Positions 1 to 11,828 of a stretch of 64,000 nucleotides of DNA are shown in pieces. The notes under the pieces were generated by a model. The model was not told where the DNA came from, made no database searches, and worked only from the letters and a program-made list of their open reading frames with translations. A program made the position numbers and the translations under genes. Position 1 is the stretch's first letter, and every line of letters begins with the position of its first letter. This DNA is from Maratus speciosus (taxonomy: Eukaryota > Arthropoda > Arachnida > Araneae > Salticidae): assembly GCA_963932465.1 (NCBI GenBank), contig OZ010794.1, positions 441,875,502-441,939,501 of the forward strand, written 5' to 3'.

Positions 1-3000
1 TAAAAATAGCGCCAAAAATTCATGCATTACAGATTTTTGATAAAATTAAAAATTGGTTCAAAGGGCCCCAAAAATAGGGTTTTTGGGAGAAAAAAATTCC
101 TTACTTCGTCATTTCTCAAGATATCAAATCCATTTAATTTTATTATACATCTCCTTAATATTATCTACAACTTTTATATTCACATGTTTTTGATAGGACC
201 AATTCGTACCGAAAAAAAAAATTAAAAACGAAAACAAAAAAGGGGGGTTGAAGAAGAAAAATTTTCATAACTCCGTCAATTCACAAGATATAAAATCTCC
301 ATGAATTTATCATATATCTTCTTAATATTGTCTTCAACATTTATATAGACAAGTTTTTGATACGGAAAATTCTTACAGCAAAAACAAATTAAAAATACAT
401 AGTAGTTGAAGAAAAAAAAATCATCTTATTAAGGGTGCATTCAAATCCAAACTGTCTGTTTTCTTACTCATTTTTAAATTCATTTTTGCTCTCAAACGCA
501 TCCAGTTGCTAGATTCTCTTATTAAGAAACTATATAATGTACAGTAATGATAGATTTTTTGATAGAGGCAGAATATATTTCAAATAATGATGTCAAAGTG
601 GGCATTTTGAACAGAATTTCCCGAAACGATTGTGTTAGAAACGAAAAATATTGCCCTACTGAGAAAATAATTGTTTATTAATCAAGTTTTAATTAATTGA
701 AAGAAAAATAAAAACACAGGTCGTTTATAAATCTTTTCAAAAGTCACGTCAACATGTTTCATATTTTTTTTTTTTTTTTAATTAAAAATGAATCTGAAAA
801 TGTGCCAGAAAATTTCGAGTTGTTGAGCGTGGAAAAATATTTTTTTTTAATATCGCCTTAACATGATTCTGATAAAACCAGCTATTTTATAAAAAGGAAA
901 TAAAAACTCGTCAAAAGCAGACAGATAAAACTGTTAAAGTGGATTTATATCTAATAATGATTTAGTTTTTGTTGGTGAAATTAGTATACTTGACTTCGAA
1001 ATCTACCTCTGCCTGTAGGCCGGGCCGGCAGGGATTTTTTTTTTTTTACGAGCGAATAAAAATTCAGATCTTCTCGCTATATTTTTTGCATTTTTGAAAT
1101 CGACGTCATTCTAATCAGAAAATGAAAATTTTTCTTATAGATATGTAAAAACTTTAATTAAACACGTGTTAAAATGGCGGAAATCTTCATTTGAATGTTT
1201 TTAAAGTCAAAAAATCTATTTTAATACAGAAGTTTTAATTTCAAGAACACAATTTAGGAAAAGATAATAATAAAAAAAACGTTTGCTAGATATGACGTCA
1301 ATTTCATTATTGATTATTATTTCATTATTCATTGCCGTATTATTTTATTCTAATTTATTATACCCGGAAGGCCCCTCATAATTGATACGGGCGACGCCGA
1401 GTAATTCTGCTAATTATAGATATTTGACTAGATATTTTTAAAAAAAAATGTTTTTTTTTTTAAATTCCATTTTTGCTAGATATATTTCGTTTCATTCAAG
1501 ATTCTTTTAGAGAAACCAACCAGCGTAGCGGGCGAAGAATGCTAGTATCATATATTTTAAATGATCACTTTCGCACCAAAAAATGTGTCATTTGAAAAAA
1601 ATTCGTCAACTGTTAAGCTTGACGATATGTTGGTATAATGAAAAGTACCGGAATTGCTTCTAAGAGTAGTTTTATCATTATTTTTTCGTCTTTATTTATT
1701 GTATTTTTAAACTTACCACTACAAACAAACAAATGTTTCTTCTTAATAATATTAGTATAGTTATTGAATTGTGTCTAAGAGTTGATTTATAACATTTATT
1801 TAATTTTCAAATTTCAATAAAGTAATTTTATGCAGATACTTAAAGAAAAACGTTTTACATAGCTCTTTATCTGTAATCTGTACAAAAGCTAAAGACCGGT
1901 CTTTTTTTTCCAAAAGCATAAGAGATCATGCGGTTTGCTAACTGCAATTTTTTTGCTCTTGCACACTTTATTTCTTAATTTAGCAGCTAAAGCATGAAGT
2001 ATTTCCCAAACACTCAATTCAGTAATTTTCACATAATCTCGTAAAAGTGGTAAAAGTCAACTACTAGGAAAATCTGGTCTGTCAAAATGTTTCTGCTTAG
2101 CTGTAACTGTACATGCACCGCTTCATGCTCTACCTTCGGAAACACGCCGGCACAACCATCGGGCAAATTGGGCAGTTGCCCAGAGCTCCGAGGCAGTTGG
2201 GAGTCTTGTTAGTGTCCAGAGACATGACTGGGCAGACCAGTTGCATTTTAATATGCTGACTGAAATTTAACTAATCCTAAAATTTCAGCCGTGAACTCTA
2301 TGAGGTGAGGGTCTGTGTAGCCGCCGTCGGTCTATCTTTTATATGACTTACCAATACCATAAAGCATGGAAATACGTCTTTAAAGTCCTGGCTGTAGTTT
2401 TTGAGGTTATGGGAAACATTGTTATACAGTAATGTCAGTGTCTTCGATCCTTTGCCGATTTGGATGATACATGAATTTTTCCATATTGGGGAACTAGAGA
2501 AAGCAGTTGTGAGGACTATTCAGTAGATGTCTGCGAACAGGTTTGGCGCAATGTTGTGCGGGGCCATGACAAATCACTTAGTGGCGTCCAACGTCTCTAA
2601 CTGCAATATTCGACTAATAAAAATAATTTTCAAAAATTTTATATATCATAGAATAATTTATAATATACAAAGTTTAAAATGTATGATAAATAACATGCAA
2701 TGTCTTTCACATGTGATGTATGTAATTATTTTTACTTTCTAAAAATCTCCTGTCCTTTAGAATATTTTAAATATTTATTTTTCGGATTTACGGTTACTTT
2801 CAGGATCTTCACATCTATACATTTCCTGATAATTATATCAACTTTGGCTGTAAGAAATAAAGTTATTTATCTTTTTGCGAAAACACACTTAAAGATAAAT
2901 TTAGAGCAATAATGTCATTATTTTACACAGAGTGGCGTTATTTCAAATTGTATAGAGATGCCAAATTTATATTAGACATACCAATTCTCCCACACTAATT

Positions 3001-4166
3001 TAGGAGCACTTACAATAATTAATACTTACTGTGATATAGATTGAAGACCGGGTTCTAAAATGCACGAAAAATTGATTAAAAAAATTCTAACTATTAATTT
3101 ACTGGAACAATGATTTATTTAAGTTGTATGAAGGGTGGTTCAGTTAGCAAAATGAGAGAGAGACCCCCAAATACAACATGGGGCGCCAAAGCGCCTTTAC
3201 TTTTAAAACCTTCACATATCGAAGGCTAGAACAGAAGTGTTAGTTTTCGGTAGAAGTCTAGAAATCTTGGCATTGCACAGAATCGCCAATTTACAAACTT
3301 TTGGTGACTGCATGAAAGTGAACAAAGATTTTGGCGATAAACATTACAGCAAATAATCTGGTGTCCCTACCGAATGGGTGACGCCTAGGCTGCAAGTAAC
3401 CGCTTCTAATTACGCTGAGAAAGGCATCAGAAAAACCGAAAATTGTTTATATTACAGATAGGCCTTTGCCCAACTAACTGTTTCATAAAATTGTACAAAG
3501 CAGACTCCCGCATGAGAAAAATGCCGAAAATCACAGGCATCTGGCTTTTAGCTCGACCACAATACACGAAAAATACATGCTTCCCATAAGATCCGTTCAT
3601 TTTTACTTTTGTTGTTAATACAATTTCAACGGTCAAATATTATCAGAGATAAAGAATTGCTTCTCACTGCGGCGGGCGAACAATCCGATGAAATTAAATG
3701 AAGACATTGCTATCAGCAGCTGCGCATTTTAATTTTTATTTATTTTTTTGCACTGGGAGCGGTAACCGACAGATGACTGATTGAATGAGAAAAGGAAAAA
3801 GTAATTGAATCTTTGAGCGCACTGAATTAAAGATGTTTTTAGAAAGATAAAAAAACTTTAATAAAAAACTGTATGGTTTTGAGGAATGAATTTAATTGCG
3901 TATTTCAGTATAGAAAAAAGGGGGGGGGGATGATAGCATGTTATAAAAGTAATAAAGTTATGTTTTAAATTAATTTTGAATAAAAAGATAGGTATGCGAC
4001 AGAAACGCTGTCACACTTACCTTATATATCTGGGTACAATAATGAAAAATGTAAAATTACTGAGTTTGGCAATAAAATGTAATACAACAATGGAGTTTAT
4101 TATTAGGGAAGAATTAAAAGAAAGGGAGGGGGGATGTCCTATAATTAATTTACAATCTACACAAGT
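1..4166. other. AT-rich non-coding stretch
   Basis: No convincing gene is seen on either strand; open frames are short and of low complexity. It holds homopolymer runs, scattered poor-quality repeats, and at about 1518-1548 a possible worn Helitron 3' end (GC-rich stretch followed by GCTAGT). A GC-richer patch at about 2100-2330 has repeated GGGCA and TTGCCC words but no readable frame. From about 4070 the sequence should contain the 3' LTR of the neighbouring gypsy element, but I could not match it to the 5' LTR. Confidence 0.6.
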
Positions 4167-4323
4167 TTATAAGTCCAATCGTCGTACTGGTTTCCTTGTT
4201 CGTGTGGATCGCCTCAGTTCTTGGGAAGCAGTATTCACTAGGTCTGATGATCCATCCCTGGTCCTCGATTCAATTGGAGCACTCACTTTAGGGCTACAGG
4301 TAGCAGTGGTTACAGGGGCATTT
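4167..4323 (-). pseudogene. Integrase C-terminal tail of Gypsy-A
   Basis: The minus strand reads about 52 codons ending in a basic tail, RRSTRTRKPVRRLDL, and then a stop at 4167-4169. Such serine/arginine/proline-rich endings close the Pol polyprotein of many Ty3/gypsy elements. It lies directly against the foldback MITE at 4326 and continues the integrase segment on the other side of it, though one base out of frame even when the MITE and one TA are removed. It is a remnant, not a gene. Confidence 0.7.
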
Positions 4324-4325
4324 TA

Positions 4326-4720
4326 GTCCAAGATCCGGCAGCACAAAAACCTATGTTATCAAGCATAAGAAAAAACCTTTATTTTATGGAAGAGTAGAAG
4401 TAGGGGAATCTAATGATCAATGTCTGCCGGAAGTGAAGTGGTGCATAAGCCAAACTTTAATGCCATCAGTGGCTGACTCGTAGGTCTGTCATTGTGTTTT
4501 CCTGCTCCCAGTCCTCCATGTTTTCATATCTTTGTTTGTAGGACAAACACAATGATAAACCTACGTGTTAACCACTAGTGGTATTAATTTTTGGCTTATG
4601 CACCACTTCACTTCCGGCATACATGGATCATTAGATTCCCCTACTTCTGCTCTTCCATAAAATAAAGGGTTTTTTTCTTATGCTTGATAACATATGTTTT
4701 TGTGCTGTCGGCTCTTGGAC
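4326..4720. mobile_element. Foldback MITE, copy 1 (395 bp, TA target site)
   Basis: The two halves are inverted copies of each other over about 150 bp at each end; the termini read GTCCAAGATCCGGCAGC and its inverted partner. The element is flanked by TA on both sides (4324-4325, 4721-4722), as for Tc1/mariner-type insertions. It interrupts the integrase tail of Gypsy-A. It has no coding capacity. A 396-bp sister copy lies at 6721-7116, and a much larger palindromic element at 25854-29087 has related termini. Confidence 0.9.
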
Positions 4721-4722
4721 TA

Positions 4723-5010
4723 TTTGCAGTTTGTATTGCAGCACTGGCAGTCGATCTGGATGTTTCCTTGTGTTTTACATCATCACTAATTGTAACGGAC
4801 AACTTCCTCCGTGGATTAACATGCATGGCAGGAAACTGTCGGTCAACTTGGCACTGGCGGAGTTGGTCAAAATGTCTTTTAATTACATATCCATCATCTA
4901 ATTCTATCTAATCATCTATCCATCATCTAATTCTAATAGACACGTCCTAGATGTTCGACAACTGTTCCATATTTCCACAGTACTGAGTTAGAGTAATTTC
5001 GTGATTGTAC
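4723..5010 (-). pseudogene. Integrase C-terminal region of Gypsy-A
   Basis: The minus strand shows the linker after the integrase core, including a segment like YVIKRHFDQLR, which matches the position of the GPY/F-type module and the KRHxDQLR-like end seen in many Ty3/gypsy integrases. A short direct duplication (AATTAGATGATGGATA repeated) and frameshifts break the frame. It continues from the core at 5011-5520 and is cut at its other end by the MITE at 4326-4720. Confidence 0.65.
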
Positions 5011-5520
5011 TCAAGCACCTAATTTGAATGATTTGTCGAAATTAGGTTGAGGTGCAGTGTTTCTCAAGGCTTCAGATGATTCAGGTTTCAAGGGGTCTAG
5101 TTTAGTTTTGAGAATCCTCCCATAGAGTAATTCTGCAGGCGTCTTTCCACAAGAAAGTGGGGTTGCTCTGAAACGGAACAGTAGTTCACACAGCTTCTCT
5201 TGAAGGGTGCCTGGCTGAAACCACATGCACTTTAGTTTGGTTTTGAGGATTTGGCAATATCGTTCAGTTTGACCATTCGTTTCGGGGTGTCCAGGTGCAC
5301 TATGTCTTTGTCTTATGCCATTTCGTTTGCAGGAACTTACAAATTCTGCTGATTTGAAGATTTTTGCATTATCACTGACAAGTATGTCTTGCAATCCATG
5401 ACGGTTGAATATTTTTCTCAGGAAACATATAGTTGAATTAGAATCTGGATCTCTCTGCATAGAATAGATTTCAGGCCATTTGGATTTAGAATAAATAGCA
5501 AGGAAGAAGAAATGTCCCAA
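5011..5520 (-). pseudogene. Integrase catalytic core of Gypsy-A
   Basis: This 169-residue open segment is a retroviral-type integrase core. It shows YSKSKWPE near the start, the second acidic residue in LVSDNAKIF, and the glutamate in the conserved block PGHPETNGQTERY, so the D-and-E part of the DDE triad is present. The first aspartate would lie just upstream across a frame change near 5520. In an active element this enzyme inserts the cDNA into the genome. The surrounding frame is broken, so it is a relic. Confidence 0.85.
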
Positions 5521-5574
5521 GAGTGGTCCAGCATAGTCTATGTGGACACGTTGAAAATTTCTTGTCGGTATGTC

Positions 5575-6010
5575 CTAATTGTGTATTGGAGCTTTCTGAG
5601 GGTTTTTCTTGATACCGCAACATTCCTTGCAGCTTTTTACCAAGGCTTCAATATCTGTGTCAATATTTTTCCAATAACAGTAATTTCTGGCAGCCAACAT
5701 AAGTGGACTGGAGTTCTTGTAAAATAGCTGGTTGAAGTCTTTTAAGGATGATGACACGATGACCTCTTAACAAAATACCTTCTTGAAGTGTGATTTCTGG
5801 ATCCATGATCTTACCATTTTGGATGTTTTCTTTTAGATTTGAAAGTTATTCATCACATGATGTTTCCTGCTGTATAGTTGTTACTGTAATGATATCCGTC
5901 TAGATTTGTTCTATCACAGATTCTTGAAAAGCAAATTCCTCATAAACTATTTTTACTTCATAATCACTTAACTCTTTAGATCCCAAGCTCCAGAAAACAG
6001 AATGACCTTA
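5575..6010 (-). pseudogene. Integrase N-terminal zinc region and linker of Gypsy-A
   Basis: At 5575-5757 the minus strand reads a stretch with YCYWKNIDTDIEALVKSCKEC, the C-terminal part of the integrase HHCC zinc-binding domain. Upstream (5758-6010) are recognisable linker residues such as PEITLQEGILLRG, but with in-frame stops. Beyond about 6010-6360 the similarity fades into unrelated sequence. This marks one border of the insertion that separates integrase from RNase H. Confidence 0.7.
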
Positions 6011-6720
6011 GAATCCCAACGAAATAGCCGAAAATTCTCCTCTTTTTTCCCCAATTCTTTACCAGATCAGAAGTGGAAGAAAGAACCTACTGCTTTCGTC
6101 ATCTCATCAAATTTCGACAGGTGGTACATCCCTTCGTTTATCATCCTGCTTCATTTACAGATAAGGGGGTTAAGAAAAGGAACACAAAGACTGAAAAAGT
6201 TCAAAGATTACTTTTTGTTTATTGCATATTTTGTTCTTACTCTGGAAATTCCAGACAAATATACTTTTTATGATTATAGAATTACGCCATTTCTATGTAA
6301 ATTTTCATTAGTGATCCTAAAAAAGAATAATTTCGAACTGTATTTTGAATTTTAAATCATAATTAAATTACCCAGAAAAATATTTTAGTTCAAATTGTAA
6401 AATTTTGAAAATATACTGCTATATATGAAAAGTATCGTAACTTATATGTATTTTAACTAAAGAGTGCACATAATCTAAAATCGAAAATACTATATAAATT
6501 CAATTAGGAAGTTGAAAATGTTTACTTAGAATGTACAGCATTCTAAAAACCGAAATTTTTACTTTGAAAAAAATATAATAAACTGAAAACTACTCGTAAA
6601 CTTTTCAAAAATCAGTAGCAAAAAAAGAAAAAAAAGTGTTTTCATAAATCTTGAAAATACATTGTTTTTTGAGTTATCTAAAGATAAAGAACCCCTTTTT
6701 GGAATAACGGGTAGCTAATA

Positions 6721-7116
6721 GTCCAAGAGCCGGCAGCACAAAAACCTATGTTATCAAGCACAAGAAGAAAACCTTTATTTTATGGAAGAGTAGAAGTAGG
6801 GGAATCTAATGATCCATGTCCGCCGGAAGTGAAGTGGTGCATAAGCCAAAATTTAATGCCACCAGTGGTTGAGTCGTATGTTTATCATTGTGTTTTCCTG
6901 CTCCCAGTCCTCCATATTTTCATATCTTTGTTTGTAGGACAAACACAATGATAAACCTACGAGTCAACCATTAGTGGTATTAATTTTTGGCTTATGCACC
7001 ACTTCACTTCTGGTAGACATGGATCATTAGATTCCCCTACTTCTACTCTTCCATAAAATAAAGGAGTTTTTTCTTGTGCTTGATAACATAGGTTTTTGTG
7101 CTGTCGGCTCTTGGAC
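6721..7116. mobile_element. Foldback MITE, copy 2 (396 bp, TA target site)
   Basis: This is a near-identical sister of the element at 4326-4720: termini GTCCAAGAGCCGGCAGCAC and its inverted partner, long inverted arms and TA on both sides (6719-6720, 7117-7118). It has no coding content. Two copies 2 kb apart within one dead retrotransposon show that the family was active after Gypsy-A decayed or while it decayed. Confidence 0.9.
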
Positions 7117-7321
7117 TATAAGAAAAAGCTATTGTATATTTGCTTTTAAATTTATATTATATTTTTTTAGGTTAAGAAAATCTGTCTTTTTTAATAATAA
7201 CAAAATAAGTAGAAGATTAAATTAGAAGTCTCCAGAAGCCCGGAGCAAATTTCTTTCATTACATTTCTTTCATTTTATTTTTTTCTATTAGCTCTTTCTT
7301 CGGTACGGACTAGAGTCGTAT

Positions 7322-8378
7322 TTACTTTTTTTTCTTCTGTTTACAAGAAAGTTTTGGATTCGTGAAAATGTTCGACTTCTGGTTTTCGACGGATTTACAC
7401 GTTTTAGGGGTCAGAGATTCCAAAAAACATGTTTTTATAAAATTTCTGTCTGTGAGTCTGTCTGTCTGCATGTGACACAAATTTTGTGGGCGCTCTATCT
7501 CAAGAACTAGTACACGGAATTTAATAAAAATTTATATTCAGGTAGTTTCTGATATAATTTGGTGCTGATTACTTTTTGGTGGAAATCGCCCATCAGGTGG
7601 CGCTGCATGCTGCATTTTGCAGGATTTCCTCAATAGCTCTATCTCAAGAACTAATGCACGGGTTTTTATAAAACTTCAGATTCAGTTAGTCCTTGATATG
7701 AGTTGGGTCTGAATACGTTTTAGTGTAAATCGCCCAACAGGTGGCGCTGCTATGCTACATTTTGCAGCATTTCCACGTTTTCCACAAGAGCTCTATCTTA
7801 AGCACTAACGCACACATTTTCATCAAACTTCAGATTCAGTTAGTCCTTGATATGAAATGATGCTGACTACGTGTTGGTGTAAATCGCCCAACAGGTGGCG
7901 CTTCTGTGCTGCATTTTGCACGATTTTTTCAATAGCTCTATCTCAAGAACTAATGCACGAATGTTCATCAAACTTCAGATTCAAGTATACCTTGATTAAT
8001 ATTGATGCTGATTATGTGTTGGTGTAAATCGCTTAACAGATGGCGCTGCTATGCTGCATTAGTCATGATTTGCACAATAGCTCTCTCTGAAGAACTAATG
8101 CACGAATTTTCCCCAAACTTCATATTCAGTTAGACGTTCACATAAGTTGATGATGATTATATTCTGGTGTAAATCATCCTATATGTGGTGCTGCTATGCT
8201 GCATTTACACGATTTCAGCGATAGTCATATCTCAAGAACTAATGCACGGAATTTCGTCTTTTTAGAATTCTCGTGATGATCATAGATTGACATTTAATTT
8301 TGGCACAGTGATAACGAATTTTGAGGCATTGACATGTATGAAATAGAAGAAAGTTTTGGGATTGGTACATCCGACTGG
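7322..8378 (-). mobile_element. Array element family E, copy E1
   Basis: On the minus strand it starts at a CCAGT terminus (8378) followed by the sub-terminal word ACTTTCTTCTAT. It then has about six tandem ~148-bp monomers (each with CTCAAGAACTAATGCACG and CAACAGGTGGCGCTGC-like words), a CAGA-type microsatellite (about 7445-7475), a unique spacer and a worn hairpin at 7324-7358. The ends match copies E2, E3 and E4. It is non-coding and non-autonomous, resembling Helentron-associated elements in layout. Confidence 0.75.
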
Positions 8379-9206
8379 TTTTAATCAAACTTTTAGAAAA
8401 TCATAGAAAAGTATTTCAATTTCGATATAATTCTGTCAGTTTATTATCGTATAAAAATGATACGGTTTGACGAATAACGAAACCAGGTACTTCGTACTGT
8501 AAAAATAATACTTAGAAATTTTTTCGTAAAAATAGTAATTAAAACATTTTTGTGTAAAAATGTTATTAAAAAACACTGGAACATAGAGGAGGGGGGGGGG
8601 GGGGGGTTAGAGAATATACACTTTCGAAGAACACAGCTATGTATACAAAATCCATTGTATTGAGATGAAAACATGATAAGAAAAATTAAGTGAAAAAGAA
8701 AACAATAAATTTCTAATATTATTTTAGCATTTAACTGTTTCAAGAGTTTCTAATAGAAGCCTCTTCTTTAGTGCAAAATGAGTTACAGCAATATTGAAAA
8801 ACAATAGCCGCAAAGTTTGTTTCTTGCTGTTCGTCTGTTGTCTGACTTATTATTTCATCTTTCTTACCCCTTTCTATTATTTACATATGATGATCGTAGA
8901 AGAGGCTCCTTTTATGAATAATTGAAATATCTGAATTCTATAGAAAAGCTTTCAAATTCGTAAATTAAAATTATTTCTACTCCGAAATATGCTGACGTAC
9001 AAATGACAGTTTTCAAGTAAAACCGAAAAAATACATTTTTATCTCGCTGTACTGCTGGGAAATGCCAACACCGAACCCCATCCGCCACTGAGAGGGACCA
9101 CCCCTTTCCCAGCACACCAACCACTTCAGGGGAATGAAAATCTTTTCAGCTAGATACGGCTGTTACGGGATTCTGAGGACTCGGATGATTTCGGCTATTA
9201 TGGGAT

Positions 9207-9779
9207 TCAAAAGGTTAAAGGATGAGGGCTTCGAGACATGTAATCCACATTTGTATGGTCTGACTTCCGATACACAATTTTGTAATCAAAGTTTGAAAGG
9301 AAATGTGCATATCGAAGTATTCTTGTCGCAGCTAAAACAGGAAGTTTTTTCTCTGGATGAAGAATTCTCATAACAGGTTTATTATCTACAATCAATGTAA
9401 ATTTTCTTCCAAAAATATAATCATAAAACATTTTACTTGCCCAGAAGACTGCTATGGCTTCTCTGTCAAGTTGACTGTAGTTCCTCTCTGCTGCGAAGAG
9501 GGATCTGAAAGCAAAGGCTATAGGTCGTTCACTTCCATCAGGCATGGTCTGTGAAAGTATACCTGATAGTCCAAATGGGCTGGCATCTGTAGCTAATGTT
9601 ACCGGTAATTCAGGGGTAAAGGGTATCAGAACTTGTTCACTGGCTATTTCTGCTTTAGCCTTTATCCATGCGGCTTCACAATCAGCTGTCCACTTATACG
9701 GAACATTTTTTCTGAAGAGTTCATTCAGTGGATATAATAAAGTAGATACATCTTTGATAATTTTGGAATAGTATATCAC
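9207..9779 (-). pseudogene. RNase H domain of Gypsy-A
   Basis: A 190-residue open segment begins in the RT/RNase H connection (LYPLNELFRKNVPYKW) and holds the RNase H domain typical of Ty3/gypsy: LATDASPFGLSG carries the first acidic residue, LDREAIAVFWA the glutamate, and VDNKPVMRI the third acidic position. It closes with the usual tail before integrase (NVDYMSRSP). RNase H removes template RNA during reverse transcription. It is separated from RT by a frame break near 9780. Confidence 0.88.
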
Positions 9780-9782
9780 TAA

Positions 9783-10130
9783 TCATAAGAACTGTCTCAA
9801 TTCATCCACATTCTTTGATCTGGAGGCATCTTGAATTGCCTTAATTTTTTCGGGGGATTTACTTAATCCTTCAGAACTGATTACAAGTCCAAGATATTCC
9901 ACCTTTTTCCGAAAACATTTACATTTGTTGATATTTATGTGCAAATCATATTTCCTAAGCTTCTGTAACACTTGAAGTAAACGCCGTTTGCATTCTTCAA
10001 CTGTTTTTCCTTGAGCAATTAGGTCGTCAAAATATACTGTGGCACCATCTAGATCTTGGACAAATTGGTCAATAAAAGAATGGAATTCATACGGTGCTGA
10101 CTTGACACCGAAAAATAAATGTTTAGCCAA
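9783..10130 (-). pseudogene. Reverse transcriptase, C-terminal half (Gypsy-A)
   Basis: The segment contains FGVKSAPYEFHSFID, the catalytic YFDD motif in VYFDDLIAQGK, and KCKCFRKKVEYLGLVIS, i.e. the palm and thumb of a Ty3/gypsy RT. The region upstream that should contain the first catalytic aspartate and the fingers is missing: the frame runs from here straight into a short tandem repeat (10133-10172). Confidence 0.88.
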
Positions 10131-10132
10131 AT

Positions 10133-10172
10133 ATGTACCTTTATGTGTCGAAATTGTACCTTTATGTGTCGA
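10133..10172. repeat. Short tandem repeat at the RT deletion
   Basis: Two copies of a ~21-bp unit containing GTACCTTTATGTGTCGAA lie side by side exactly where the middle of the RT is missing. It looks like filler or slippage left by the deletion. Confidence 0.7.
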
Positions 10173-10354
10173 ACAACAACAAGCGGTGTACCCAACTCGG
10201 AATGATCAACTTTTTCAATAATGTTCTGTGATATTAATCTGTCAAGTTCTGTCTCTATCTTTTCTCTCAGGGTATATGGATCTGGGCGTGGTTTCATAAA
10301 TACTGGCACCTTCACGTAACTTGAGTGAGCAGGTATAATTTGGAATTTTGCCAA
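10173..10354 (-). pseudogene. Reverse transcriptase, N-terminal part (Gypsy-A)
   Basis: The minus strand reads KPRPDPYTLREKIETELDRL followed by IIEKVDHSELGTPLVVV. This is the opening of a Ty3/gypsy RT, up to the point where the usual lysine-rich palm start would follow. The downstream fingers/palm block is absent, so the enzyme is not functional. Confidence 0.8.
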
Positions 10355-10482
10355 CTTTTTTGCTCAAATACATCTGAATATTCTTTAAGAATAGAATCGA
10401 TAGAATCTTTAATATTTACCAAGGGTATCTGGTTAACTGTTGTGATATTTATGTCGTTTAAATTAATTTTTACATTTCTAAT

Positions 10483-10677
10483 CTAGTTTCTGCCTAAAAT
10501 GGCTTCTTTTTTTAGATCAATTAAATATAAATCCTCTAAGCTGGAATATCCGTTGTACGTGGCATTAATTTTAACATACCCAACTGGCTTGAAAATATTT
10601 CCAGTATAACAGCGAAAGACGTTTGTGTTTAAAATTGGAGTATTTATGTGGAGTTGTTGAAACTGAGCTATATTCAC
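10483..10677 (-). pseudogene. Protease/RT linker segment (Gypsy-A)
   Basis: About 64 residues (including GYVKINATYNGYSSLEDLYLI and ending in AILGRN) lie between NC and RT. The position and the ILGRN ending fit the C-terminal half of a retropepsin-like domain, which often closes with an ILGxD/N motif. The catalytic DSG would lie upstream near 10680-10700, where the minus strand does show ESGSRVSI-like codons (about 10677-10700), perhaps a mutated active site. Confidence 0.5.
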
Positions 10678-10925
10678 GATACTGACGCGGCTTCCAGAGT
10701 CATATTCAAAGCGGTTTGGTTTCCCATTTAACTAGACAGTTGCAAAAATTCTGTCATCGTTTTCTAAGAAATTTAAGCATATATCTAAAATCTGGCCATT
10801 TTGAAAATCACTGGTTTCTGCAATCGCAACATAGCGTACACTGTTATCTTCACGATAATTTTTGTTTTTGTTTTATAAGCTCTGTAATGCAAACTTTGCT
10901 AATGTGCCCATTTTTTGAGCAATAA

Positions 10926-11129
10926 TTACATTTCAGTCTGTTTTTGACACGGCACTGGTCTATAGGGTGTTTTTTTCCCACAATGTAAACAAACATCACC
11001 TAATCCCAAATCTTTCAAAGTAACTGGATGCCAGGATTTCGGCTGCGTGATCGATCCCTGCTGGATACTTTTGATTTGGATCGAAAACTTTTTTTTTTTA
11101 AGTTGAGACTTTAAATACGTTTGTAACAC
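10926..11129 (-). pseudogene. Nucleocapsid zinc-knuckle remnant (Gypsy-A)
   Basis: A 67-residue segment rich in lysine contains DVCLHCGKKTPYRPVPC, which resembles one zinc knuckle (CxxC...C) of a gag nucleocapsid but lacks a clear histidine at the usual position. It lies between Gag and the protease segment, in the right order. It is too worn to be sure. Confidence 0.45.
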
Positions 11130-11209
11130 TACTTTTGTATACTTCTTTATTTTCTATTTTTGATGCTTCAATAGCTAAAGCTATTTCTAAAGTCTGATTG
11201 TTCAGATTG

Positions 11210-11800
11210 TTACAATATTTTTTCACGAATCTCAGCATCATAGAGATCACGAATAAATTGTGCACGTAATAATAAATTTATAACAGATTTAGAACACTCT
11301 GCTGTGTCGCAGGTCGATTTAAAATCAGCAGTTTTTATCAGTTCTTTTAACGCAGTTATATAGCTAGAAATGGTCTCACCTAAATGTTGAGTCCTGCACA
11401 AAAACTTATGTTGTTCAGTCAAAATATTAATTCGTTTACACAGATGATCTTTGAGAAGTTGCAGGAGTTCATCATAAGTTTTCTTCGACGGTAAATCAGC
11501 TGCCGTTAAATTAGAAAGCAATTTGTAATATTTGGCTCCGAGGCAGTTGATCAGAACTAACTTTTTTGCTTCTGTAGTCTCCGGAATTGTATCCGTTAAT
11601 CCTTTAAGTTGATAAAAATTTTCCCGTCTCTGTATGTATTCGTCAAATGACTCAATGTTTTCATCAAAGCACTGGAAGTTAATTATTTGATTCTGGAGAA
11701 GGCCACGAGTCTTTGTTGGTTCACTGGATGCCGGTGGTGTCGAGCTAAGCCTACCCACGAGTGTATTTAAAGCGGTTATTAGATCGGATATTTCGGTCAT
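11210..11800 (-). pseudogene. Gag, N-terminal and capsid-like part (Gypsy-A)
   Basis: A 196-residue open segment starts MTEISDLITALNTLVGRL just downstream of the primer-binding site. It contains FDEYIQRRENFYQLKGL, AKKLVLINCLGAKYYKLLSNL and LLLRAQFIRDLYDAEIREKI, the pattern of Ty3/gypsy Gag proteins (the last block corresponds to the RDRFVxGL-like region). Gag forms the particle in which reverse transcription takes place. The frame breaks near 11210, before the zinc-knuckle segment. Confidence 0.82.
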
Positions 11801-11811
11801 GTCGACTGCTG

Positions 11812-11828
11812 CTTTTTCTCGTCGCCAC
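11812..11828 (-). promoter_or_regulatory. Primer-binding site of Gypsy-A
   Basis: Directly after the LTR end the minus strand reads GTGGCGACGAGAAAAAG. A TGG start at this place fits pairing with the CCA end of a tRNA primer. The first bases agree with the corresponding site of Gypsy-B (TGGCGACGAGG). Which tRNA it pairs with was not determined. Confidence 0.6.

Larger units (their letters stand above)
6011..9130. other. Foreign repeat block inserted in Gypsy-A
   Basis: RNase H stops near 9207 and the integrase linker resumes near 6010, so about 2.8-3.1 kb here is not part of the retrotransposon. It contains AT-rich sequence, the second foldback MITE (6721-7116), an array element (7322-8378), and AT-rich sequence with a run of about 17 G at 8587-8606. 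Exact insertion borders are not visible because both sides are worn. Confidence 0.6.

Noticed and set aside
4107..4134. Purine-rich tract as polypurine tract of Gypsy-A
   Set aside because: It is purine-rich on the plus strand, while Gypsy-A reads minus; a polypurine tract should be on the coding strand.
3976..4326. Plus-strand open frame of 116 codons
   Set aside because: Its second half is antisense to the Gypsy-A integrase tail, which reads a typical RRSTRTRKP ending on the minus strand.
6002..6355. Plus-strand open frame of 117 codons
   Set aside because: Composition and position show it to be antisense to the worn integrase linker and AT-rich flank; no family features.
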